Assembly: GCA_012841005.1 (NCBI GenBank)
Contig: DUVO01000117.1
Location: 1-5,015, forward strand
DNA length: 5,015 nt
Origin: Bacillota bacterium
GTDB lineage: Bacteria > Bacillota > DTU030
Direction: 5' to 3'
In this document: one piece after another, positions 1 to 5,015 of the stretch
Position numbering within the stretch: the first letter of the stretch is position 1
How the letters are laid out: the number at the start of each line of letters is the position of its first letter
Program-made: the position numbers and the translations under genes
Notes under the pieces: model-generated
What the model saw: only the letters and a program-made list of their open reading frames with translations
Told to the model about the DNA's origin: nothing
Databases searched by the model: none

Positions 1-1002
1 AATTTCCTCCAGGGCCTTCCCCGTCCCCATTACCACACAGGTCAGAGGATCCTCGGCCAAATAGACAGGCATTCCCGTTTCCTTTGCCAGAAGAAGATCA
101 AAATTCTTTAGCAGTGAACCCCCGCCGGCCATGACAATTCCCCGATCCATAATATCGGCGGCCAGTTCAGGTGGGGTCTTCTCCAGGGTAATTTTAACCG
201 CTTCCACAATATTGGCAACGGGTTCTGCCAGGGCTTCCCGCACCTCCTGACCGGTAATGGATAATGTCTTGGGCAGGCCTGTAACCAAATCACGGCCCCG
301 AACCTCATAGGTTTCCTCATCCCCAGTCTGATTGGGCTTATAAGCCGAACCTAAATGGATCTTTATCTCTTCGGCCGTCCTCTCCCCGATCATGAGATTA
401 TAGGCCCGTTTGATATAGTTTACAATGGCCTCATCCATTTCATCGCCACCGATCCGTATGGAACGGCTGGTTACAATACCACCCAGGGAGATTACCGCCA
501 CCTCCGTAGTCCCACCACCGATATCAACGATCATATTCCCCGTTGGTTCATAAACAGGCAGCCCCGCGCCGATGGCCGCAGCCATGGGTTCTTCCAGCAG
601 GTGGGCTTCCCGTCCCCCTGCCTGCAATATAGCGTCAAGGACCGCCCTTTTTTCCACCTCTGTTACCCCCGATGGAATACTGACAATCACCCGGGGCTTA
701 ATCAAACTGCGCCGGCCTGCCTTGCTGATAAAATACCGCAGCATAGCCTGGGTTACATCAAAGTCAGCAATAACCCCGTCTTTCATGGGGCGAATCGCCA
801 CAATGTTTCCCGGGGTCCGGCCTATCATCCGTTTTGCTTCCTCACCGACGGCCATGATAGTCCCCGTGTCCCGCTGCATGGCCACAACTGACGGCTCTTG
901 CAGCACCACACCCCTCCCCTTGACGGTAACCAGGGTATTGGCGGTGCCAAGATCAATCCCCATATCCCGGGAAAACTGGTTTATGATGAAACCGAAAACC
1001 AT
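1..1002 (-). CDS. mreB: MreB, rod shape-determining actin-like ATPase (3' end cut by window edge)
   Basis: Cytoskeletal ATPase that forms membrane-bound filaments and guides lateral cell-wall synthesis by the elongasome. I translated 334 codons from the ATG at 1002 to the window edge without a stop; the family is usually about 335-345 residues, so only a few C-terminal residues and the stop are missing. The actin-fold motifs are all visible: phosphate-1 DLGTANT (17-23), [13 protein letters not shown] with the catalytic Glu region (135-147), phosphate-2 DIGGGTTE (160-167), and the adenosine motif GIVMAGGGS (288-296). The start is supported by a GGAAAAGGGGG ribosome-binding site just upstream; the N-terminus is slightly longer than in many MreB proteins, which often begin close to the DLGTANT motif. 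It lies 142 bp downstream of radC, with no terminator seen between them, so it is probably co-transcribed with maf and radC. Mbl and MreBH are paralogues, but the maf-radC context favours MreB. Confidence 0.97.
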   Translation of the reverse strand, partial: MVFGFIINQFSRDMGIDLGTANTLVTVKGRGVVLQEPSVVAMQRDTGTIMAVGEEAKRMIGRTPGNIVAIRPMKDGVIADFDVTQAMLRYFISKAGRRSLIKPRVIVSIPSGVTEVEKRAVLDAILQAGGREAHLLEEPMAAAIGAGLPVYEPTGNMIVDIGGGTTEVAVISLGGIVTSRSIRIGGDEMDEAIVNYIKRAYNLMIGERTAEEIKIHLGSAYKPNQTGDEETYEVRGRDLVTGLPKTLSITGQEVREALAEPVANIVEAVKITLEKTPPELAADIMDRGIVMAGGGSLLKNFDLLLAKETGMPVYLAEDPLTCVVMGTGKALEEI

Positions 1003-1144
1003 ATCCCATCCCCCTTTTCCTGTTGCGGGTTAAAATGCCAATACTAGTTCATAAGCTAGCTTTGCCGGTACGTAAGATATCTTAACCGGCCACTCTGGGC
1101 CTTCCTTAGTCCTCTGGTTCACCTGTTTCCGGAAAACTTCTTAA
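1003..1144 (-). repeat. Palindrome-rich leader between radC and mreB
   Basis: This 142-bp spacer contains no open frame worth calling, but it has several perfect palindromes: ACTAGT (1043-1048), AAGCTAGCTT (1053-1062), TAAGATATCTTA (1073-1084) and TTTCCGGAAA (1126-1135). The third is nested between the arms GCCGGT (1064-1069) and ACCGGC (1085-1090), giving a possible 10-bp stem with a 3-nt bulge. No T-run follows these on either strand, so they do not look like an intrinsic terminator. I could not find a promoter with both boxes. They may form an mRNA hairpin that tunes mreB expression or stability, or be protein-binding sites. The palindromes are seen directly; any function is inference. Confidence 0.5.
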
Positions 1145-1855
1145 CTATATTATTCCCTTTTCCCTCATGCTAACATAAATACCATCGCCAATTATAAGGT
1201 GATCCAGGATATCAATGCCCAGAAGGGCACCTCCCTCGCATAAACGGTGGGTCAACTGGATATCCTCCTGGCTGGGAGTCGGATCACCACTGGGATGATT
1301 ATGGATCAAAATAATTGCCGCCGCACTCCGCCTGATGCAGGTCCGAAAGAGTTCCCGGGGGTGCACCAGGGAAGAGTTGAGACTGCCGACGAAATCAGTT
1401 TCTATGGCTATAACATGGTTCTTGGTGGAAAGGAGCAGAACACGAAAATGCTCCCGATCCAGATAGCGCATTTCCTCCATCACCAGGGCCGCCGCAGCTT
1501 GGGGTGACTTAATTACCGGCCTGCTATCCCGTGTTTCGGCAACCAAACGCCTGCCCAGTTCCAGGGCGGCCTTGATGCGAGCCGCTTTGGCAACTCCCAC
1601 CCCGTGGATCTTGCTGAGTTCTTCCACACTGGCATCCTGGAGGGCACGCAGCCCACTGCCATGCCAACCCCGGCAGTTCCCGGCCAAAAGACGCTGTGCC
1701 AGTTGGAGGGCGGTTTCAGTCCGAGAACCGGTACCGAGGAGCAAGGCTATAAGTTCACTGGTTGATAAAGCCTGGGCCCCCAACTTGACCAGGCGTTCCC
1801 GGGGACGGCTTTCCAGGGGTAAATCTTTAATTGTTAAATGATATTCCGGTACCAT
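1145..1855 (-). CDS. radC: RadC family protein (JAMM/MPN+ domain)
   Basis: Protein of 236 residues, a normal length for the family. The N-terminal part has the typical opening TIKDLPLESRPRERL (8-22) and a helix-hairpin-helix segment around KIHGVGVAKAARIKAALELG (82-101). The C-terminal part is the RadC/MPN+ domain with the metal-binding signature HNHPSGDPTPSQED (185-198), which fits the JAMM pattern HxH-x10-D (His185, His187, Asp198), and a probable partner Glu near 135. The family is often annotated as DNA repair, but the original E. coli radC phenotype was traced to another gene and the true role is unresolved; JAMM folds suggest a metal-dependent hydrolase. I chose the ATG at 1855 because AGGAAAG lies 4-6 nt upstream and family members start close to TIKDLP. 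A TTG at 1894 would add 13 residues but is less likely. The gene overlaps the end of maf by 29 bp, indicating translational coupling. Confidence 0.95.
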   Translation of the reverse strand: MVPEYHLTIKDLPLESRPRERLVKLGAQALSTSELIALLLGTGSRTETALQLAQRLLAGNCRGWHGSGLRALQDASVEELSKIHGVGVAKAARIKAALELGRRLVAETRDSRPVIKSPQAAAALVMEEMRYLDREHFRVLLLSTKNHVIAIETDFVGSLNSSLVHPRELFRTCIRRSAAAIILIHNHPSGDPTPSQEDIQLTHRLCEGGALLGIDILDHLIIGDGIYVSMREKGII

Positions 1856-2450
1856 TTTCTTTCCTATCTCCAACCTCCCAAGGGTCCAGCCCAAATCTTT
1901 CCAACATCCCCGCCACCTTGCCCAAGGGCAATCCTACCACATTAAAATAACAACCTTCAATACGTTCCACCAGCAATGCACCTTTACCCTGGATCCCATA
2001 AGCCCCGGCCTTATCCAAAGGTTCCCCTGTGGCCACATACCGCCAGATTTCCCGCGGGGTAAGAACCCGCATCCAGACCCTGGTAATTTCATGTTCCAGG
2101 AGACAGGCACCGGAACCGGCATCAACTAAAGCCACACCAGTAATCACCCGGTGCTCCCTTCCCTGCAGCCTTGTCAGCATATCATAGGCCTCCTGAGGTC
2201 CCGCCGGCTTCCCCAGTGCTTCTCCATTCAAAACTACGAGGGTATCTGCTCCCAGGATCAACCCTTCTGCTTCCCGGCGGGCGACTGCCCGGGCCTTTCG
2301 GCGGGCTATTTCCATTACCCCTGCTGCAAGATCACAACCGGCAGGGAGGGCTTCCGAAACCCTTGCCGTGACCACACGAAAGTTAAGACCCATCTGCTGC
2401 AAAAGCTGGCGACGGCGCGGCGAATTGGAAGCTAGTATCAACTGGGTCAC
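1827..2450 (-). CDS. maf: Maf family nucleoside triphosphate pyrophosphatase (YhdE-like, dTTP/UTP type)
   Basis: Cytoplasmic enzyme of 207 residues that hydrolyses non-canonical or excess nucleoside triphosphates to monophosphates plus pyrophosphate; in Bacillus subtilis Maf is also linked to septum formation. Family motifs are visible in order: SNSPRRRQLL (8-17, substrate-binding Ser/Arg), GADT with the catalytic Asp69 (67-70), GKP (80-82), TG (104-105), DKAGAYGIQG (146-155) and NVVGLPL (170-176). The DKAGAYGIQG segment is that of the dTTP/UTP-specific YhdE branch rather than the m7GTP-specific YceF branch. The start codon is GTG at 2450, chosen because the ORF begins right at the conserved LILASNSPRR segment and GGGGGAG lies 7 nt upstream. 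The C-terminal tail after about residue 190 overlaps the start of radC. The order maf-radC-mreB matches that of Bacillus, where mreCD and minCD follow. Confidence 0.95.
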   Translation of the reverse strand: MTQLILASNSPRRRQLLQQMGLNFRVVTARVSEALPAGCDLAAGVMEIARRKARAVARREAEGLILGADTLVVLNGEALGKPAGPQEAYDMLTRLQGREHRVITGVALVDAGSGACLLEHEITRVWMRVLTPREIWRYVATGEPLDKAGAYGIQGKGALLVERIEGCYFNVVGLPLGKVAGMLERFGLDPWEVGDRKENGTGISFNN

Positions 2451-2526
2451 CCTAACACTCCCCCATGTACCGAGGTAATAATCAATAATGAGGATGGTTT
2501 AATACCCAAATATCGGTTCCGGCTAA

Positions 2527-2772
2527 CTAGAGCTGACGGTACAACAGGTACCCGAGGAAAAGGCCGACAACCCCAGCCAAGTTGAGGCGGAAAACAAAAC
2601 CCAAAGTAAAACTTAGAATCCCCAAATCGACTGTTATCGGGCTAAAGCCAAAGGCCTTATCTACAACCAAAAGTGGAAGATATTCGCCCAGAATGTCCCC
2701 CAAAAGTCCGCCAATGGCAGCACCGGTCAGGAGCAGAATCAGCAATAACAGCGTACTCCGGGTTCTCCTCAT
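2527..2772 (-). CDS. DUF4321 family small membrane protein
   Basis: Protein of 81 residues with two or three hydrophobic segments (about 7-22, 43-58 and 62-78) and very few charged residues apart from the N-terminal MRRTR and the C-terminal YRQL. The pattern of a Leu-rich first helix, a GGLLGDILGEYLP turn (20-32), a central SPITVDLGILSFTLGF (43-58) and an LNLAGVVGL helix matches the DUF4321 family as I remember it, which is found in Clostridia near maf, radC and mreB. Its function is unknown; the position suggests a link to the cell envelope or shape machinery. I prefer the ATG at 2772 over the GTG at 2826: the longer version would begin upstream of the -10 box at 2795-2800. GGGGGAGG lies 11 nt and AAGGAG 2 nt before the ATG, so the spacing is not ideal for either. 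The gene ends 76 bp before maf with no terminator seen. Confidence 0.8.
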   Translation of the reverse strand: MRRTRSTLLLLILLLTGAAIGGLLGDILGEYLPLLVVDKAFGFSPITVDLGILSFTLGFVFRLNLAGVVGLFLGYLLYRQL

Positions 2773-2774
2773 AA

Positions 2775-2823
2775 CTCCTTGTACCTCCCCCTGTATTATA
2801 AAGGTATCAACTCTTACATTCCA
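2775..2823 (-). promoter_or_regulatory. Candidate sigma-A promoter and ribosome-binding site for the DUF4321-maf-radC-mreB unit
   Basis: Reading the minus strand, a perfect TATAAT -10 box lies at 2800-2795. At the usual 17-bp spacing the -35 position (2823-2818) reads TGGAAT, which matches TTGACA at only three of six bases. A TTGATA at 2810-2805 is too close to serve as the -35 box for this -10. Transcription would begin near 2788, giving a leader of about 16 nt that holds GGAGG/AAGGAG before the ATG at 2772. The location, directly after a terminator-like hairpin and before the first gene of a conserved cluster, supports the call; the weak -35 keeps confidence moderate. Confidence 0.5.
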
Positions 2824-2848
2824 CACGAAAAATACAAATCCTGTTTAG

Positions 2849-2910
2849 AAAAAAATTTTGCCCCAACCGCCTCCTTGGTAAGATCAGGAAACAGGCAGAT
2901 TAAGGGCAAA
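2849..2910 (-). terminator. Probable intrinsic terminator after the Gx transporter gene
   Basis: On the minus strand TTTGCCC (2910-2904) pairs perfectly with GGGCAAA (2863-2857), and inside it CTGCCT (2898-2893) pairs with AGGCGG (2872-2867, one G-U). A run of seven T's (2855-2849) follows one base after the stem. The hairpin starts 9 bp after the stop codon of the Gx transporter gene at 2919. The loop is long for a terminator (about 20 nt inside the inner stem), so efficiency is uncertain, but the T-run and placement fit well. Confidence 0.65.
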
Positions 2911-2918
2911 GTATTCCC

Positions 2919-3473
2919 TCAGTTCATTGACTTATTATATGAAGCTCTCTTATCCACGGTATTAAACCCCAAACTAGAATAACGAAGCAGGTACCTTACT
3001 ACCAGACCGGTAAAATACCCTGTAGGGAGGGCAAAGAGCAAAAGGTAAGGCAGATACATAAAAATCCCGGCCTGTTGAATGAGTAGTGCCGCCACCAAGA
3101 GCTGGGATACATTATGGGCAACAGCACCGCAAATGCTTATCCCCACCAAGCTGAAACGGCCCCGGCTAAACAGGTATAGCAAACCCATAACCAGGCCACT
3201 CCCCAGGGCACCGGCAAAACTTAGGTAAAAAGTCGTAGTCAAAAAAGTCCCGGCGACAAGGGACGCCAGCAATGAGCGTAGCAAAACCACACCCAAGGCT
3301 TCCCGGTAACCCAAAAAGACCAAAGTCAGCAAGGTTACGATATTGGCTAAACCCAATTTTGCCCCCGGTATTGGCAAAACATTGAGGGCCGGTAGCATGG
3401 CTTCGAAAACATGCAGGGCAATGCCTACAGCCACCAGGAGGGAAAGTTGTACCATTTTTTTTGTTTTCGACAT
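2919..3473 (-). CDS. Gx transporter family membrane protein (EetB-like; also annotated heptaprenyl diphosphate synthase component I)
   Basis: Integral membrane protein of 184 residues with about six hydrophobic segments (near 8-28, 41-56, 59-79, 84-103, 108-133 and 138-160). The family marks are IPGAKLGLANI (35-45) after the first helix and GAVAHNVSQLLVAALLI (116-132). Members resemble ECF-type substrate-binding membrane components. Some databases name them heptaprenyl diphosphate synthase component I, although they do not look like prenyl synthases. The Listeria homologue EetB belongs to the flavin-based extracellular electron transfer locus. The substrate is unknown. I chose the ATG at 3473 because GAGAGG lies 9 nt upstream; an ATG at 3482 in the same frame has that GAGAGG directly abutting it, which is poor spacing. 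It begins 13 bp after the stop of the NusG-II gene, so the two are certainly one operon, and it is followed by a terminator-like hairpin. The last 20 or so residues are polar and likely cytoplasmic. Confidence 0.88.
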   Translation of the reverse strand: MSKTKKMVQLSLLVAVGIALHVFEAMLPALNVLPIPGAKLGLANIVTLLTLVFLGYREALGVVLLRSLLASLVAGTFLTTTFYLSFAGALGSGLVMGLLYLFSRGRFSLVGISICGAVAHNVSQLLVAALLIQQAGIFMYLPYLLLFALPTGYFTGLVVRYLLRYSSLGFNTVDKRASYNKSMN

Positions 3474-3486
3474 CTGTTTCATCCTC

Positions 3487-3870
3487 TCATCTGGTTATGC
3501 CGTCCCTCTCAGGTTCCTGCTCTCCTTCAACTCTGACCATTACCATATTGGGCAGACACACTATTATTTCACCCGGGCGGCTGATCCAGCCCATGTAGAC
3601 ACATAGATGGTCAGGACACGGTGAATCCACCAGCCTAACCTTATCTTCCCCCATCTCCAGTATACTATCACCCAGAGGACCAGTAATGGGAATCTCCTTT
3701 CCTGGCTCCAACTGGTCCATAGGGATCACCTGAACCACCTCTCCCATCGCCTCGATCACAATCCGATTTTGCCGTTCCTCATCCCCGCTAAAGGAAGTAT
3801 AGAAAACGAAGCCCAAAATTGCGACAAGTATTATTGCTATTGCCAGTATCTTGTCATGGCGTGTGAGCAC
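3487..3870 (-). CDS. NusG domain II-containing membrane-anchored protein (EetA-like)
   Basis: Protein of 127 residues with one N-terminal membrane segment (about 9-25, after the positively charged MLTRHDK) and an extracytoplasmic domain of the NusG_II type. The domain shows the conserved signature SPCPDHLC (83-90), GWISRPGEIIVCLPN (94-108), with cysteines at 85, 90 and 105. Despite the name it has no NGN/KOW transcription-factor architecture and is not NusG. The family includes EetA of the Listeria extracellular electron transfer locus and proteins beside Rnf clusters; the exact reaction is unknown, and the CPDxxC motif suggests metal or redox chemistry or a structural disulfide. The start is GTG at 3870; GGGGGG lies 9 nt upstream, and no ATG, GTG or TTG exists further upstream in frame before a stop. 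The charged C-terminal tail EGEQEPERDGITR is not conserved-looking. It is paired with the Gx transporter gene just downstream. Confidence 0.88.
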   Translation of the reverse strand: MLTRHDKILAIAIILVAILGFVFYTSFSGDEERQNRIVIEAMGEVVQVIPMDQLEPGKEIPITGPLGDSILEMGEDKVRLVDSPCPDHLCVYMGWISRPGEIIVCLPNMVMVRVEGEQEPERDGITR

Positions 3871-3900
3871 CTGGTAAAGCCCCCCTAACCTTGTCCCCCT

Positions 3901-3914
3901 TTGCCGGCCGGCAA
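3901..3914. repeat. Perfect 14-bp palindrome upstream of the NusG-II gene
   Basis: TTGCCGGCCGGCAA is its own reverse complement and sits 30 bp before the GTG start at 3870. It is not followed by a T-run, so it is not a terminator. Its size and location would suit an operator for a dimeric regulator or a short mRNA hairpin in the leader. No regulator family is recognised from the sequence; the function is inference. Confidence 0.45.
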
Positions 3915-4090
3915 GGATTGGGATGGTAAATGATAATTGGAAAAGTGAAGTTTGATTTCTCCCTCTTCCCCGATAATCAGAAAAGCAACCCCGGCAAAGA
4001 GAGGCAGGTCACTACTATATTCGTTAATAGTTTAACATTTTCCTTATATTCTCCGCAAGTGGTAATAAAAACAGCCATCGGCTCCGGCAA

Positions 4091-4152
4091 AAGTAAAAAT
4101 AATCCCACGGTTGGGCGATCTGCCTCTCAGGTGGGAAGCAGATCGCCCAACC
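4091..4152 (-). terminator. Probable intrinsic terminator of the rnf operon
   Basis: A perfect 15-bp inverted repeat has arms at 4109-4123 and 4138-4152 (GGTTGGGCGATCTGC and its reverse complement) separated by 14 nt. The loop can extend the stem by four more pairs after one C-A mismatch. Downstream on the minus strand GTGGGATTATTTTTACTTTT follows, which is T-rich but begins several bases after the stem. The plus strand has no T-run on its side. It lies about 110 bp after the rnfB stop, so it most likely ends the rnf transcript; the imperfect T-run leaves room for a different role, such as mRNA 3'-end protection. Confidence 0.65.
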
Positions 4153-4262
4153 CAAAGGAAATAGGATCCGATTTCGGCTCCCTAATCACTAAAACAGGAT
4201 AGAACTTCCGGAAAAACCCACAGTCGTTACATCCCGTCGAAGCAATATAAGACTCAAGTTGT

Positions 4263-5015
4263 TCAGTTTCTTTCATCAACGATAATCTTGCGGGGACATT
4301 TCTCAGCACAGAGACCGCACAGGGTGCACTTCTCGTAATCGATAACAGCCAGGTTATCCTTTACGTGAATGGCATCCGAGGGGCAGACCTTTTCACAGAT
4401 ACGGCAGGCAATACAGCCGACTGTACAGGCCCTGGTCACATCCCGGGCTGGGGCATTGGAACTGCAGGAGACATAGACCCGGGCCGTCTCCGGGATCAGG
4501 GTCAATACCCCTTTCGGACAGGCCTCAATACATTTCCTACAGGCTGTGCATTTCTCCGGATCAATTTCCGGTAGCCTGTTTTCATTCATGGTAATCGCCC
4601 CAAAGGGACAGACCCGCGCACAGTTGCCAAAGCCCAAACAGGCATAGGTACAGGCCCGTCCTGCCGAAGCATACATATTGGCTGCACGGCAGTCGGGTAA
4701 TCCGTCATATTCGGCGATCTGCCCACATTGTTCCTTGCCCCCCCTGCAGATCAGCTTCGCCTTTGGAGGAACAAGTTCAGCCGCCGCTTCCACATCTAAA
4801 CCTACCCCCATAATCTCGGCTACCTTTTGGGCTACAGCCGGACCTCCTACAGGACAGGCATCGGTAGCTGCCTCCCCTTTGGCTATGGCTTCCGCCAGGG
4901 CATTACAGCCCGGAAAACCGCAGGCACCACAATTGGCTCCCGGCAAGACTTCCTTAATAGCATCAGCCCTTGTATCGGTAGCAACAGCAAAAACCTTGGC
5001 CGCATAGCCCAGGAG
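4263..5015 (-). CDS. rnfB: RnfB, electron-transport subunit of the Rnf complex (5' end cut by window edge)
   Basis: Iron-sulfur subunit of the membrane-bound ferredoxin:NAD+ oxidoreductase, which couples electron flow from reduced ferredoxin to Na+ or H+ export; RnfB is thought to be the entry point for ferredoxin electrons. The frame is open to the window edge, so the N-terminal membrane helix and start lie outside; 250 residues are visible, beginning LLGYAAKVFAV. Visible motifs, in fragment numbering: the Fe-S domain NCGACGFPGC (28-37) with Cys29, 32, 37 and 54 in C-x2-C-x4-C-x16-C spacing; a Cys-rich stretch with Cys122, 126, 132 and 136; then three C-x2-C-x2-C-x3-C ferredoxin motifs starting at Cys156, 201 and 230. 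The fragment has 25 cysteines, as in the long clostridial RnfB type. In the common order rnfCDGEAB it is the last gene, which fits the terminator that follows. The TTG at 4946 lies inside the conserved domain and is not the start. Confidence 0.95.
   Translation of the reverse strand, partial: LLGYAAKVFAVATDTRADAIKEVLPGANCGACGFPGCNALAEAIAKGEAATDACPVGGPAVAQKVAEIMGVGLDVEAAAELVPPKAKLICRGGKEQCGQIAEYDGLPDCRAANMYASAGRACTYACLGFGNCARVCPFGAITMNENRLPEIDPEKCTACRKCIEACPKGVLTLIPETARVYVSCSSNAPARDVTRACTVGCIACRICEKVCPSDAIHVKDNLAVIDYEKCTLCGLCAEKCPRKIIVDERN

Larger units (their letters stand above)
3871..4262. other. Intergenic region between rnfB and the NusG-II gene
   Basis: These 392 bp carry no gene I can support. 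The rnfB-proximal part holds the terminator hairpin described separately; a perfect palindrome lies close to the NusG-II start. The eetAB-like pair would need a promoter in 3871-4108 if the terminator works. I found only weak candidates on the minus strand, for example TTGCCG (4089-4084) with TATTAC 17 nt later, and TTGCGG followed 18 nt later by TAAACT, and I do not call either. A plus-strand frame of 90 codons (3930-4202) and short minus-strand frames run through the region and are discussed as findings or rejections. The sequence is more AT-rich around 4010-4075 than the flanking genes, as expected for a promoter region. Confidence 0.6.

Noticed and set aside
355..1033. Two long plus-strand frames (178 and 153 codons) opposite mreB
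   Set aside because: Both lie antisense to a complete, motif-rich MreB frame. Their translations are low in recognisable structure and rich in Pro, Arg, His and Ser, typical of a shadow of a conserved gene.
1145..1894. Longer RadC starting at TTG 1894
   Set aside because: It adds 13 residues not typical of the family and overlaps maf further; the ATG at 1855 has AGGAAAG just upstream and fits the usual N-terminus.
2451..2526. Possible terminator or promoter between DUF4321 and maf
   Set aside because: This 76-bp gap has only short, weak inverted repeats and no T-run or paired promoter boxes; co-transcription is the simpler reading.
3487..3870. Transcription factor NusG
   Set aside because: The protein has a membrane anchor and a CPDxxC/CLPN signature, and lacks NGN and KOW domains; only the NusG domain II fold name is shared.
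3930..4202. Plus-strand frame of 90 codons in the rnfB to NusG-II gap
   Set aside because: It runs opposite to all neighbours, has no well-placed ribosome-binding site, passes through the terminator hairpin, and its Ser/Asn/Lys-rich translation matches no family I recognise.
4263..4946. A start of rnfB at 4946 (TTG)
   Set aside because: The frame continues upstream to the window edge with conserved RnfB residues (LLGYAAKVFAV and ADAIKEVLPGANCG), so the TTG is an internal Leu codon of a 5'-truncated gene.

Overview
This window reads as a stretch of chromosome from an anaerobic, low-to-mid GC Gram-positive bacterium, most likely class Clostridia (perhaps a Desulfotomaculum/Peptococcaceae-like lineage). 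The evidence is a clostridial-type RnfB with many ferredoxin clusters, a NusG-domain-II plus Gx-transporter gene pair, a DUF4321 gene, and the maf-radC-mreB order known from Bacillus and other Firmicutes. The lineage below class is inference. Every gene that can be supported lies on the minus strand, so transcription runs from the right end to the left end.

In transcription order: (1) Positions 5015-4263 hold rnfB, cut at its 5' end by the window edge; it is the electron-transfer subunit of the ferredoxin:NAD+ oxidoreductase (Rnf). A long perfect hairpin followed by a T-rich stretch (about 4091-4152) looks like the terminator of this unit. (2) Positions 3870-2919 hold a two-gene unit: a membrane-anchored NusG-domain-II protein (EetA-like) and a multi-spanning Gx transporter family protein (EetB-like). 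It is followed by a hairpin with seven T's (2849-2910). These families are known from extracellular electron transfer loci and also occur next to Rnf genes; their biochemical role is not settled. (3) Positions 2772-1 hold the cell-shape/division cluster: a small DUF4321 membrane protein, maf (nucleotide pyrophosphatase), radC (JAMM-domain protein) and mreB (actin-like shape determinant, missing only its last few codons). A near-consensus -10 box (2795-2800) lies between the preceding terminator and the DUF4321 start.

The layout is therefore three consecutive transcription units on one strand: the end of an energy-conservation operon, a small redox or quinone/flavin-related pair, and a conserved shape/division operon that should continue into mreC, mreD and minCD beyond position 1. 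The 392-bp gap between rnfB and the NusG-II gene carries the terminator, a perfect 14-bp palindrome and no convincing gene. The 142-bp gap before mreB holds an unusual cluster of palindromes. No mobile element, CRISPR array, tRNA or rRNA was seen, and nothing here is clearly a new system. The most interesting points are the isolated EetAB-like pair beside Rnf and the palindromes in the two intergenic regions.
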